From NCBI RefSeq assembly GCF_030272615.1, contig NC_081412.1:143699247-143763246 (forward strand): a stretch of 64,000 nucleotides of DNA, read 5' to 3'. Below, one piece after another: positions 44,188 to 53,697 of the stretch. The stretch comes from Cryptomeria japonica (lineage: Eukaryota; Streptophyta; Pinopsida; Cupressales; Cupressaceae). The notes beneath the pieces were generated by a model. The model ran no database searches, was not told the origin of the DNA, and saw only the letters and a program-made list of their open reading frames with translations. A program made the position numbers and the translations under genes. The stretch's first letter is position 1, and each line of letters opens with the position of its first letter.

Positions 44188-45448
44188 TGTAGCGTCCTAA
44201 AATTATGACACTTGCAATTTCGACTGCATTTCGGTCTTCACAATGGCGACGCAACACAGAACCTGAATGGAGACCCCAAAACTTGCTCATGACACCAAAA
44301 ACTGCATTTTCTTGCACCCTGGCCTAAACCTCCTTTGCACCCTGCTGTCCCGAGAGGTGGGACCAGAGCGCCCAGCGCCCTGGTCCTTCAGGACCAGGGT
44401 GCCTAGTGCCCTGGTCCCCCAGGACCATGGTGCCCAGCACCCTGGTCCCTGGGTCCTATTTTGGGCCCGGTCTCTTTTGGACTTCGGGTCTTTATGTTTG
44501 CAAATTGGAAAATTGTCTTTCCTGGTCAGCCTAAGGTTGGGAAAATCAGTCTATCAGCCCTAATTGACAAGTATATAAACTACATTTTCCTCTTTCATTA
44601 GACATGATGGAAAAGGCATGGAAATTATACTCAAGCATTCAAGCATTCAAGCATTCCTTCAAGCAATTGATCATTTCAAGTCTCCATTCAAGGCTAAGTG
44701 TTGCATTCAAGACAAGGATTCAACCATTGAAAAGGAGATCACTTACTACATACTACTACAACATACAACATACAACATCTATACCTTCGCACATAAGGAT
44801 ACAAACATCCTTACAACAAGGTATTAGTACTTGTTTTACATTACAGACATTTACATTTACAGCATTGCTCATTTCTTGGTTAATTCCAAAACTGGGGTTT
44901 GACCTAAAGGCAAACCCCTAATCCCTAACCCCCCAATCGTCTTCGCTTTTCTGTGTGTAGGTTGCAGGTACGCGGCTGAAATTGAAGATCTGGAATCCTT
45001 GTGCAGAGACGAACAGATCCCCCTTCGTTTCGCGGATTTTTTGGAGGACCGTGGCACTCGGGCGCCATCATCCCGACAACTTTTGCTCAAATTTGCAGGA
45101 CAGCGCCGTATCGACATTTTACTGCTAATTCCAGGTCTGCAGCTTCATCCTATATCCCTATCTCAGTTTATAAGTGAATCTTTGTCACTTTCTATGCATT
45201 CCTAGCTTAATTCTTCTATCAACATTCTTTACAAAAGAGGGTAGCCTTGCTTTCTTAACCCTTGAAACACATTTAGCATCCAATCTTGCATTGTGTGGGA
45301 TTGGATCTTGTGGGTTTCAACCCCTCTTTTGAATGTAAAGTCTCTCCCCTAAGTGAAAACCATCAACCCTAGTGAATCTCCCTTCTCTCTCCTTGGAGTT
45401 GGAAGAGGGGAGAGCAACTAGGGTTCGATCGTGATTTTCCGCTTTACA
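44188..45448 (+). repeat. 3' LTR of the Gag-only gypsy element
   Basis: 1261 bp, collinear with 37610-38839. The 31-bp excess is one extra unit of the palindromic GC-rich repeat (44360-44455, three units). Most substitutions between the LTRs are C/T or G/A changes. It is followed by CTATC. Confidence 0.95.
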
Positions 45449-45472
45449 CTATCGAAAGTCATATTGACTTTA

Positions 45473-46244
45473 TGTTAGGATTCCCAAAGATATTGAGAGG
45501 GGGGGGGGTGAATCAGTATCTGACCAGTGAGATAATTTTCTTAACCTATAACATGAAAAGCATATTAAAACTGTGTACCGATAAACCAGAAATAATGCAG
45601 CAAATAAGAACAATAACCATAACATGAAAAGCACGCCATAACACAATATTTTAACGAGGAAATCCGGTGTGGGAAAAACCTAAGTGGGATTTGTGACCCA
45701 CAATATTCGCTTGCTGGCCAATAAGAGACTATTACTACTTACAATAGGGGCCTGCACATACAGAATGGTCAAGTGCCTAGAGCTCACTGCTCAATTACAA
45801 AATAAGTCACACTGACTTACAAAAATGGATTATACAAATCCAATGTCTTGTACTGGTTCAGATTAGCATCTACTATACCAGATTCAATACCGGTTTATAC
45901 AAACCCTTATCCTAATAATTCGCATCTTAGGTCTGCTATCATCTATCCATCAATCACCTATTAAATGATCTATAATGATCTCATACATATATGAGTCATA
46001 TTACAATCCACCAAGTCGGCTCACAAAGATTTTACAATTAATTACAAAACATATATACACAAAATTCCTATTGGCCAGGGTGTCGGTAATCTTCTTTTTC
46101 GGTGCCGGTGATCTGTATGTTGGTGTAGTTTGTCAGAGCCGGTGCCTATGCTTGCCTACCGGTATCACATGATTGTAAGGTTGCCATCAATGACAATACC
46201 TTCAATCACCTACAATGTCTCATTGGAGTGTGCATTTTCCAATA
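45473..46244 (-). repeat. 3' LTR of the non-canonical copia element
   Basis: 772 bp. Minus-strand termini are TATTGGAAAATGC and GGAATCCTAACA; the first has changed from TGTTGG as seen in the partner. It is followed by the reversed polypurine tract ATCTCCCCCTTTGG (46245-46258). A second tract CTCCCCCTTTGACATC lies at 46408-46423. Confidence 0.92.
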
Positions 46245-46449
46245 ATCTCCCCCTTTGGTATTGATGGCAACACTCATGAGAAAAATCCAAAAAATGTATA
46301 TCCAAAAATGGTTTGCCAAAATTGTCTTACCAAAAACTATGTGCCAAAAATGTATGCTCCCCCTGAGCTGATGATGTCCTATTTTGATTATTTTTCTCAT
46401 CGCGCTACTCCCCCTTTGACATCAATGACAAAGGTTGTCATTCATTGTT

Positions 46450-47373
46450 AGTGGAGTGTGGTTCCTACCTAGATTTTTGTAACCGATGGGTTACAATCTA
46501 GAAAATATCTGTCAAAACCAAATTTAAACTACCGTTGAATCTTTTGCTATCCTTTAATGCCTCTTGTGTTCTCTGAACTGTATCGGTGAGTATGTACATT
46601 TTCTCTTCCGGTGTCTTAAGTCCGGGAACTAGAGCCTTATAGATTTCTTTTCTCAAAGAAATGAGGTAATCTAGTTTAGGACCAAGTTTACACTTTAAGC
46701 TCTTTGCCTTATACTTTATTCTTTCTTTGTCCTTTTTTTAACTTCTCTATTTTCTTTTCTATCTCCAAAAATGAATCTGGTGTGCCTATCAGATTGTCAG
46801 TAATATTGTTAATCTCATCTTGTGCTTTTCTGATTTCCTTGTCTAGGTCTTCTGTCAGAATATTTGTTTTACAAGTATCTCTATACAATTTCTTGAAATC
46901 CAAAATTGTCTCTCCTAGTTCCGGTAATAAGGTGTTCATTTTCTCCTTGTTCTTCTTCACTATTTCCCTAAAGAATTTATCTTTCTCTTTATTCATCCTC
47001 TCTTTGAATGTGTCCTGATTTATTTGATCAAATGTCAAAATGTTGCCAGTGATGAATTTAGACAATGTGTCTATTTGTCCTAAAGAATCTTTATTGTCTA
47101 CCAAATGGCAACACTCATGAGAAAAATCCAAAAAATCACAGAGTGTAATGCACAAGCCTATAAGGCTATTTGATCAAATGGCAACACTCATGAGAAAAAT
47201 CCAAAAAATGTATATCTAAGAATAGGAATAGTGTCATCGATAGCCTTATAGGCTTGTGCATTACAGTCTGTGATTTTCTTTATTGAATTCAGTAAGACCT
47301 CTATTACATTTGTAGGTCGGAATTCTGCTATAGAAGTACCAGATGTCTGTCCAACTATTTTCACAATATCCAT
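46450..47373 (-). pseudogene. C-terminal helical part of the second frame
   Basis: The minus strand encodes VIEVLLNSIKKITDCNAQAYKAIDD (in two stretches from 47373) and a charged helical region (46709-47096; FKERMNKEKDKFFREIVKK, EIEKKIEKLKKGQRK), continuing in frame-shifted form to about 46450 (ISLRKEIYKALVPGLKTPEE). Between 47105 and 47209 the frame is broken by copied and inverted pieces of the element's own sequence. The predicted fold is coiled coil. Function unknown. Confidence 0.6.
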
Positions 47374-47532
47374 GTTGTCGGTTGTAGTAATAAATTTTCC
47401 TGTTTCGACCTCTAGTAGGTCAGTCTATGTTTGCATTTCTATTAGAAAAGGTTTAGGCTTTTCAGTTTTAGCTGGTGGCACTATCTTGGTCTGAACCTGT
47501 GTCTCAACCTGTTCCTGTTCCGGTTTCTCCAT

Positions 47533-48270
47533 CTATGTCTCAGAAGGTTTTTCTGAGCTCTCAACTGCTAGTTTCTCAGATGTAGTCTTTGCACTATCCA
47601 TTGCCAGTTCTCCTGATTGTTTTTCAGTTTTATCTATCGGTTCTTCTAATGGTTTACCAGTGGTGTCCTCAACATCTGCAGTTGGTGACTCAGTAGTCAC
47701 ATCTTTCTTTTTATCCTCAATGGTTTCTCTGTCAACCAAAACATTTACTTCTTGTGTGTCAATATTCATAGTATACAAAACTTTAGACTCAGGATTTGTA
47801 TCCTCTAGAGGAGTCTCCATACTCTCAGTGGTTGGTTGATTGTCTATAGTTTCTATCAGTGGAATATCCAAAGGAGGTGGGGTTAAGTTATCAATTATTT
47901 TTAGGCTTTGAGGTCCACCTACCTTACCTTTCCCCCTATCCCTATCCTTTTGATATACCCTGATGGTCTTAGCTCTTAGTAACTCTTCTTGCTTCTCTTT
48001 TTCTACAAAGAATATGTCCCATGCATCTATTGTTTCTTCATAGACTTCATTCACTCTACCTGCCATTAGTGCTACATGTCGATGAGCAGTTGAAAACACT
48101 ATCCGGTTAGCCTCACTGATTAATTGGTCTATTTCATTAGGTGAGTTAACTGGATGCATTGCAAGTAATTTTTCAATTTTTATCTTCTTGTCCAGCTCAA
48201 CAATAGCTACCCTTATAGCTTCTAATCTTCTATACAAATCAGCTAGTATTTCATCGACAATTTCCATCAA
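47533..48270 (-). pseudogene. Second frame, middle part (helical then acidic)
   Basis: A clean 245-codon stretch opens with helices (VDEILADLYRRLEAIRVAIV; EVYEETIDAWDIFFVEKEK) and then becomes low-complexity, rich in Thr, Glu, Ser and Pro (PLEDTNPESK, TTGKPLEEPIDKTEK). Two stops (47530 and about 47425) separate it from the C-terminal part in the same frame, and one frame change near 48310 separates it from the preceding part. I do not recognise a family. Confidence 0.6.
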
Positions 48271-48299
48271 AAATTTCTTGTAAATATCTAAGTGTAAAA

Positions 48300-48893
48300 T
48301 TACACTATATTCAATGCTTTCTTTGTCATTAGTAGAAAGTGTGTTATATATAGTTTTCTAATGTTTTTCAACTTTCCATCCTCTGTTATTTTGTTAAGTA
48401 GCTTATCTAGTGGAGCAATGTTTTGTTTTATCTTCTTCTTCTTTGGAGTCATTTTCTTTACTGGAAGCCTAACTCCTTGTTTCTTTTGTCTTGTTTTCCT
48501 TGGAGTGGGTGAGGGTACCATTGAGGGTTTTCTTTTCCTTTCTACCCTTTTGAAGACCACCGATATATACCTCTCAGAAGAAGTTCCAACTGGTGAAAGA
48601 TGAGTTTCCAGTTGAAGTCCTTCCAACTCGCTTTCTTTGAAACCGGTTTGTTTCAAAACATCTTCCTTAATTGCCTTTACCTGATGGGTTCCTTTCCTTA
48701 CTATTTTTTCAACTTTCTTAACCCTTTTTCTTGACTGAACTCCACTTTCAACTATTTCTACATTTCCAAAAACTTTCTCAGTGGGTTCCTTTGGTGCTTC
48801 AAGGAGGGCTTTTGCATAATTTTCTATGATGTTATCATCTATTTCATAGCCCATTTCAGCTACCCAGATAGTCCTAGGGACAACTACCTCCAT
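48300..48893 (-). pseudogene. Second frame, basic central part
   Basis: 197 codons following WMEVVVPRTIWVAEMGYEID, with a strongly basic centre (KRVKKVEKIVRKG; KTRQKKQ; KKMTPKKKKIKQ) that looks like nuclear localisation or nucleic-acid-binding sequence. Upstream, 48894-49034 is coding-like in shifted frames (DIIDEWSSNALLSRLDQEKE) and holds one stop and a frameshift. It is best read as part of one long protein with its neighbours. Confidence 0.6.
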
Positions 48894-49034
48894 CCAGATT
48901 TCATCCTTTTTAATTACAAAACATATTTCCTTCTGATATTTATCTACATAACATATTTATCTAGATCACATTCTTTTTCTTGATCCAATCTTGAAAGTAG
49001 TGCATTAGAACTCCATTCATCTATTATATCCTCC

Positions 49035-49970
49035 TCACCATCTAACATCCATAGCTTTCAGTGCTTGAAAATGTTCATCTAAGTTTTTCTCTTTGTTATC
49101 TCCCATGTTGTTTTGTAGATCCAATAGTTGCTTTCCTACTGGTATATCAAAGCCAAAATCTTTCTTACCAATACTGGGTACTTGTTTAGTAATATACAAC
49201 ATTAAACATACAAGTAAATTTCCAAATCTAAAAGTTCCTTTCTTATCTCCCTTTATCTTCTTCAGATTGTCTATCAATTCATCTTTGAGCCATTCACACA
49301 CATCTATTCTAGCATTGTTGTTAACCATATCATATGCACTTTTAATACATAGGCTAGATACTGAGTTCAACCTATTTGCATGTGTATCTTTGTAGCCTAA
49401 AATCATATTAACAAATTCGACATTGATGTACTTCACATCATTTACCCTTAGAGACCTTTTATCAAATGTTGCACTGGTTAGATCTATCATTGTGTCATTT
49501 GAGACTCTTTTAGTTCTGTCAGGTCCACTACCGGTGGAAGGTAACCCTGTTACTACTTTTACTACTTCTTTGGTGATATTATGAATTGAATCCAACCAAA
49601 AGAATTCACCATGGACTCTACTTAGGACTATTCTTATAATATCCTCGGGAAAATCAGGAATGCTAAGAATATCTAGAAAACCTAGGGTTTCTACTACCTT
49701 GTGTTCTGGCTTGACATTTCTAGATTCATCACAAATCATGGTCCTATACATGTTTTTGATCTCATCATCACCTAATTCCTCTATATGACAATGTATGTAT
49801 ATTCTAGGGTCTTTAGCATAGACTACTCCCTTATGAATTTGAGAGAATTCACCTAGGGTATCATCTTTCTTTGCTACTTCAGGAACCAGTTTGAATACAG
49901 GTCTAGGGCGCTTAATAACCTCAATCACAGTAGGGTTTGCAATAAATTCAGTAGTAGAGGAGGATGCCAT
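49035..49970 (-). CDS. Second frame, N-terminal domain with VTGLP motif
   Basis: A clean 311-codon frame starting MASSSTTEFIANPTVIEV at 49970. It is a globular-looking domain with the segments FPEDIIRIVLSRVHGEFFWL, NITKEVVKVVTGLPSTGSGP, VKYINVEFVNMILGY and FRFGNLLVCLMLYITKQVPS. The GLPxxG-type motif after a hydrophobic helix recalls plant transposon-associated domains (plant mobile domain and related 'putative plant transposon' families), but I cannot confirm membership. No catalytic retroviral motif is present. It is probably the start of a protein of more than 1000 residues whose later parts are now broken. 49971-50270 is the spacer after the zinc-knuckle protein. Confidence 0.6.
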   Translation of the reverse strand: MASSSTTEFIANPTVIEVIKRPRPVFKLVPEVAKKDDTLGEFSQIHKGVVYAKDPRIYIHCHIEELGDDEIKNMYRTMICDESRNVKPEHKVVETLGFLDILSIPDFPEDIIRIVLSRVHGEFFWLDSIHNITKEVVKVVTGLPSTGSGPDRTKRVSNDTMIDLTSATFDKRSLRVNDVKYINVEFVNMILGYKDTHANRLNSVSSLCIKSAYDMVNNNARIDVCEWLKDELIDNLKKIKGDKKGTFRFGNLLVCLMLYITKQVPSIGKKDFGFDIPVGKQLLDLQNNMGDNKEKNLDEHFQALKAMDVRW

Positions 49971-50269
49971 AAATATAAATACCTCAATCTACCTTAGGGA
50001 TGAGTGCTTGGATGAATTGCTTCACTTGTTTGCTAAGGATTCCTTCGCTCAGGAATTTTCACGCTCTCAAAGATTTGAATGCTCGATGAATGAAAAAGGA
50101 GCCAAAACACTTGCTTTATAATGTTATTTTCTCCAACTACCACATTTAATGCTTGCCAGTTAAGTCACAAATTAACTCATCTGCCGGTATAGAATTAATT
50201 TCAAGTTCTCACCATCAACTGAGGGAATGATAACATGTTTTTCATTTTGTTGCTAAACCCCCAAAGGAT

Positions 50270-51420
50270 TTTCCTTCAGTTAGATGAAGAGTCTCCTATC
50301 GGTAGAGTGATACTTTGTTCTGTCAGTGGAGGAGTATTCCCATCAACATTCTGATCTGACGTTCTGATCCATTGTTTTGAGAGTTCTTGCTTTACCTCTT
50401 CAACCTTTTCTTTACCTTTCAAACTAGGACCTTTGTTATTTGCCAGTGAAGTCTTGCTTCTACAAAAGTTTGCAATATGTCAAATTTTGTTACAAGCATA
50501 ACAAGCCACATTGTTTTTATGAATAGCTTTCCCATATCCTATGCTAGTATGTGTTCTGCATTGATGAGATAGGTGTCCAAATATTCCACAAACATAACAT
50601 CTTACATTCATTCTGCAATTTTCTGAGTTATGACCAACTTTGTTGTATTTAGAACATTGACCAGTGTGTGTATTAGTGTTCTGATAATTTCTAGATCTAC
50701 AATGATTTTCTCTATGACCATACTTGTTACGGTTAAAGCATTTCCCATTGAATTTGTAAGCATTAGATTGTCTTACCGGTTTACTATGATCATGATTGTT
50801 TGCAGTACTGAAGCTTTCACCAATTTCAAAGCCAAGGCCATTAGGTTTCTGATTCTTCAGCTTGTCAACAAGTTCTTCTGAACTTTTCTTGAATTTTTTC
50901 TTGTGTTGATTTGCAGTAGCCAATTCACTTTCCAAGATTCCTTTCTGTCTCATAAGTTCATTTGTGTCATTTTGTGTATGCATCAAATCTGTCTTCAACA
51001 TATCATTTTCATGACTGAGTCTTGTGTTTTCATTTCCAGCATCATTTAGTCTTCTAACCAAATCTTCTTCATTCTTCTTTCTATCTTCAATTTCTTTACA
51101 AAACCTCATAGTCATATCGTGCATCTCATTCTTCATTGTACTGTTATCTTGTCTCAGCTTATTTACCAGATCATTAAGAGTTTCCTTTTTATCTTCATCT
51201 TTTTGCATCTTTTCACAAAGTTATCTTCTCTTTTTCCTTGCAATAATGATATTTTCTTGAAGTCCTTGAATGATATCTTGTGCAGCCTTCAGATCATCTT
51301 CAAGTTTGATATTCTTTACTTTTTCTACATCATAGTCTGAAAGAGTTGTTTCCAATTGCTTTCAAATTTTCCATCTCTACCAGTGTCAAGATCTTCCTCA
51401 AGCTATTAGGCTTCTGAAAA
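50270..51420 (-). pseudogene. Coiled-coil protein with four zinc-knuckle positions
   Basis: The clean frame 50480-51208 (242 codons) opens with a long coiled coil (LVNKLRQDNSTMKNEMHDM; LVRRLNDAGNENTRL; LESELATANQHKKKF) and then has CCHC-type positions CFNRNKYGHRENHC, CSKYNKVGHNSENC and CYVCGIFGHLSHQC. A fourth, CYACNKI-stop-HIANFC, is cut by a TGA at 50477-50479 and lies in the same frame. Only the third keeps all four ligands. Helical sequence continues upstream to about 51370 through a stop near 51223. It sits where gag belongs, next to the primer site, so it probably binds element RNA. The capsid-type copia Gag core is absent. Confidence 0.75.
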
Positions 51421-51431
51421 TAGAGGACTAG

Positions 51432-51443
51432 GCTCTGATACCA
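51432..51443 (-). other. Primer-binding site, initiator tRNA-Met
   Basis: The minus strand carries TGGTATCAGAGC two bases inside the 5' LTR, a perfect plant copia primer site. It fixes the orientation of the element. Confidence 0.95.
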
Positions 51444-51445
51444 AT

Positions 51446-52231
51446 TGTTAGGATTCCCAAAGATACTGAGAGGGGGGGTGAATTAGTATCTGATCGGTGA
51501 GATAATTTTCTTAACTTATAACATGAAAAGCATATTAAAATTGTGTATTGGTAAACCAGAAATAATGCACCAAATAAGAACAATAACCACAACATGAAAA
51601 GAACACCATAACACAATATTTTAATGAAGAAACCCCGTGTGGGAAAAACCTCGGTGGGATTTGTGACCCATAATATTCGCTTACTGGCCAATAAGAGAAT
51701 ATTACTACTTACAATAGGGGCCTGCACATGCAGGAAGGACAAGTGCCTAGAGCTCAATGCTCAATTACAAATGATGTCACATTGACTTACAAAAATGGAT
51801 TATACAAATCCAATGTTTTGTACTACTTCAGATTAGCATCTACTATGCCAGATTCAGTACTGGTGTAAGCTCTGCAATATACATAAACCCTTATCCTAAT
51901 AATTCGTATATTAGGTCTGCTATCATCTATCTATCAATCACCTATTAAATGATCTACAATGATCTCATGCATATATGAGTCATATTACAATCCGCCAAGT
52001 CAGATTACAAAAGATTTTACAATTAATTAAAAAATATATATACAGAAAATTCATGTCGGCCAAGGTGCCAGTAATCTTCTTTTTCAGTGCCGGTGATCTG
52101 TATGTTGGTGTAGAGTCTATCGGAGACGGTGCCTATGCTTTCCTGCTGGTATCACATGATTGTAAGGTTTCCATCAATGACAATACCTTCAATCACATAC
52201 AATGTCTCATTGGAGTGTGCATTTGCCAACA
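51446..52231 (-). repeat. 5' LTR of the non-canonical copia element
   Basis: 786 bp. Minus-strand ends are TGTTGGCAAATGC and GGAATCCTAACA. It aligns with 45473-46244 along its length with scattered substitutions and small indels, and contains the reversed copia LTR block at about 51622-51675. CTTTA follows its outer end. Confidence 0.94.
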
Positions 52232-53232
52232 CTTTAGGCATAATCTCGACAAAGTTTGAACACAGTGTACAAATTCAATGAGCATAACTCATTTTCGGTG
52301 ATGCAAGTTTGGTTGTGGTGCTTGGGATAGTCGATTGGTTGTTTAATATAGATCATCTTGTAATTCCAGCCTCCAGTGCATGATTCTTGGTCCCGTATTT
52401 GGTGATTCTGAAAGAGCAAAGCTATTGTGTGGAAAAGTTGGGTAATGTGTATTGCAGAACTATAGGGATGATTTTGGTGATTGGTTTTGTGTTTGAGGAG
52501 TTATTTCCGTTGCGTGTGAAGCTTGTGATCACATGTTTTAGGTCTGATATATGGATTTGTGTTGGATTGAGCCGACATGAGATTACACATTTCATATTTT
52601 GCAATTTTGTAAAGCCAACTTGTTGAAGATCCATTTTGGTGGTGTGGATATATAAGATCAACTTGGATGATGATTTTGAGGATATGTAAGGTGAGAGAAA
52701 TTATTTTTGAGTGATTAAGCATAGTTTCAGCTGCGCATCTTGAGTCTTGGTGATCCAGTATTTGGCAACAGAACATAACAGAGTAGTTTTTCAAATCAGT
52801 GGCAACAGGTCATTTTTAGCCTAACCAGAACTAATTCCTGGTATTTGTAGATATTGTATTCCATTTCAGATACTATATTTTCTTCTTATATTTCATTTTT
52901 AGGACAATGAGTCCTCCAGGGTTGCAACCCTATTTTGTATTTGAGAAGTGAGCTCTAGGCAGTGTGCCTAAATGCAAGTGCATTCCTCTTTTGTAATATT
53001 GTTTTACTACTGGCCATAGTATAATAATATTGTGGGTTCAAATCCCACCATGTTTTTCCCTTTTTGGGTTTCCACGTAAAAAATTTGGTGTTATGGTTGT
53101 GTGGTTATTTGCTTTGAGTTTGTGCATTATACTTTCTTTCTTATGCATCTGGTGGTTTAAGAATCAGTTTATTAAATTAGTAAATTACAAAACACTTATT
53201 CACTCTCCTCTCAGTTTTCATTGATTCCAACA

Positions 53233-53697
53233 CTTTCCAGGATAGTCACCCAAAAGGAGTTGGAGACATCCTTGACAGTGAGGGGTATCCCAAGGTAAGT
53301 GCTTGGGAGGGAGACAATATGACAACCCAGGATCCCATGAATTTTAGCTTGGAGTTTGTTAGAAGTATGAAATAAATATATGTTGCTTTTATCATAATTA
53401 ATATGCTGACCTAAGCCCTCAACATATAGGTTAAGAAAGGATTTCCATCCCTTGGCCTCAATCACCAAAGAAATCTCGAAAAAGATCATATCATCTATAA
53501 ATTGCTACAAAATGGTAAGAGGAATAGTTGAAGCAGGTTTGATCCCCAAGAGAACCCTTCTCTGAACAAGAGAATTGAATTTTTTGGATAAAAACTTCAG
53601 CTAGAATAATAAAGAGATAGGGTGAAGGAGGGTCACCTTGTCTAAGCCCCCTAGAAGGCCCAAAGGTCTCATGTAGGATCACTATGTTACATCCCAC
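53233..53697 (-). pseudogene. LINE reverse transcriptase fragment
   Basis: The minus strand reads GPSRGLRQGDPPSPYLFIIL, the conserved non-LTR RT block before the catalytic site, then after a frame change GLGQHINYDKSNIYLFH and the LPSTYLGIPL block, ending WVTILE at the LTR junction. The next codons of the same protein are at 37488 and below. The F-A-D-D catalytic block is in the disrupted section near 53500. Upstream of about 53697 LINE similarity ends, consistent with 5' truncation. Confidence 0.9.

Larger units (their letters stand above)
37610..45448 (+). mobile_element. Gag-protease-only gypsy element with CTATC duplication
   Basis: 7.8 kb between CTATC at 37605-37609 and 45449-45453. LTRs of 1230 and 1261 bp begin TGTAGCGTCC and end CCGCTTTACA. 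A primer site, a ~1.1 kb leader, one very long Gag-protease frame (40018-42993, plus an in-frame extension to 43443) and a polypurine tract lie between them. RT, RNase H and integrase are absent. LTRs are very similar apart from one 31-bp repeat unit and scattered transitions, so the insertion is fairly recent. The Gag and LTR resemble those of Tat-lineage elements, which could supply enzymes in trans. Confidence 0.93.
45473..52231 (-). mobile_element. Copia-type element with non-canonical coding capacity
   Basis: 6.76 kb in minus orientation between CTTTA at 45468-45472 and 52232-52236. The 5' LTR (51446-52231), a perfect tRNA-Met primer site, the polypurine tract and the 3' LTR (45473-46244) are all of copia type. 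The 5.2 kb internal region has no protease, integrase, RT or RNase H motif. It encodes a coiled-coil protein with four zinc-knuckle positions (50480-51208) and a second, interrupted frame of over 1000 codons (about 49970 to 46450). It is non-autonomous, and its proteins are unlike standard copia Gag. Confidence 0.92.
37495..53232 (+). repeat. copia LTR split by two later elements
   Basis: The LTR starts TGTTGGCAAGAGACACTG at 37495 and ends CATTGATTCCAACA at 53232. After removing the gypsy element (37610-45448) and the minus copia element (45473-52231) with one copy of each duplication, the three pieces (37495-37609, 45454-45472, 52237-53232) join to about 1.13 kb. The right part has the copia block at 53040-53080. 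It interrupts the LINE: the bases CTTTC follow it and CTTTT precedes it, and LINE codons (LER then MQKKQVGWKG) join across the site. No internal region remains, so it is a solo LTR. Confidence 0.85.
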
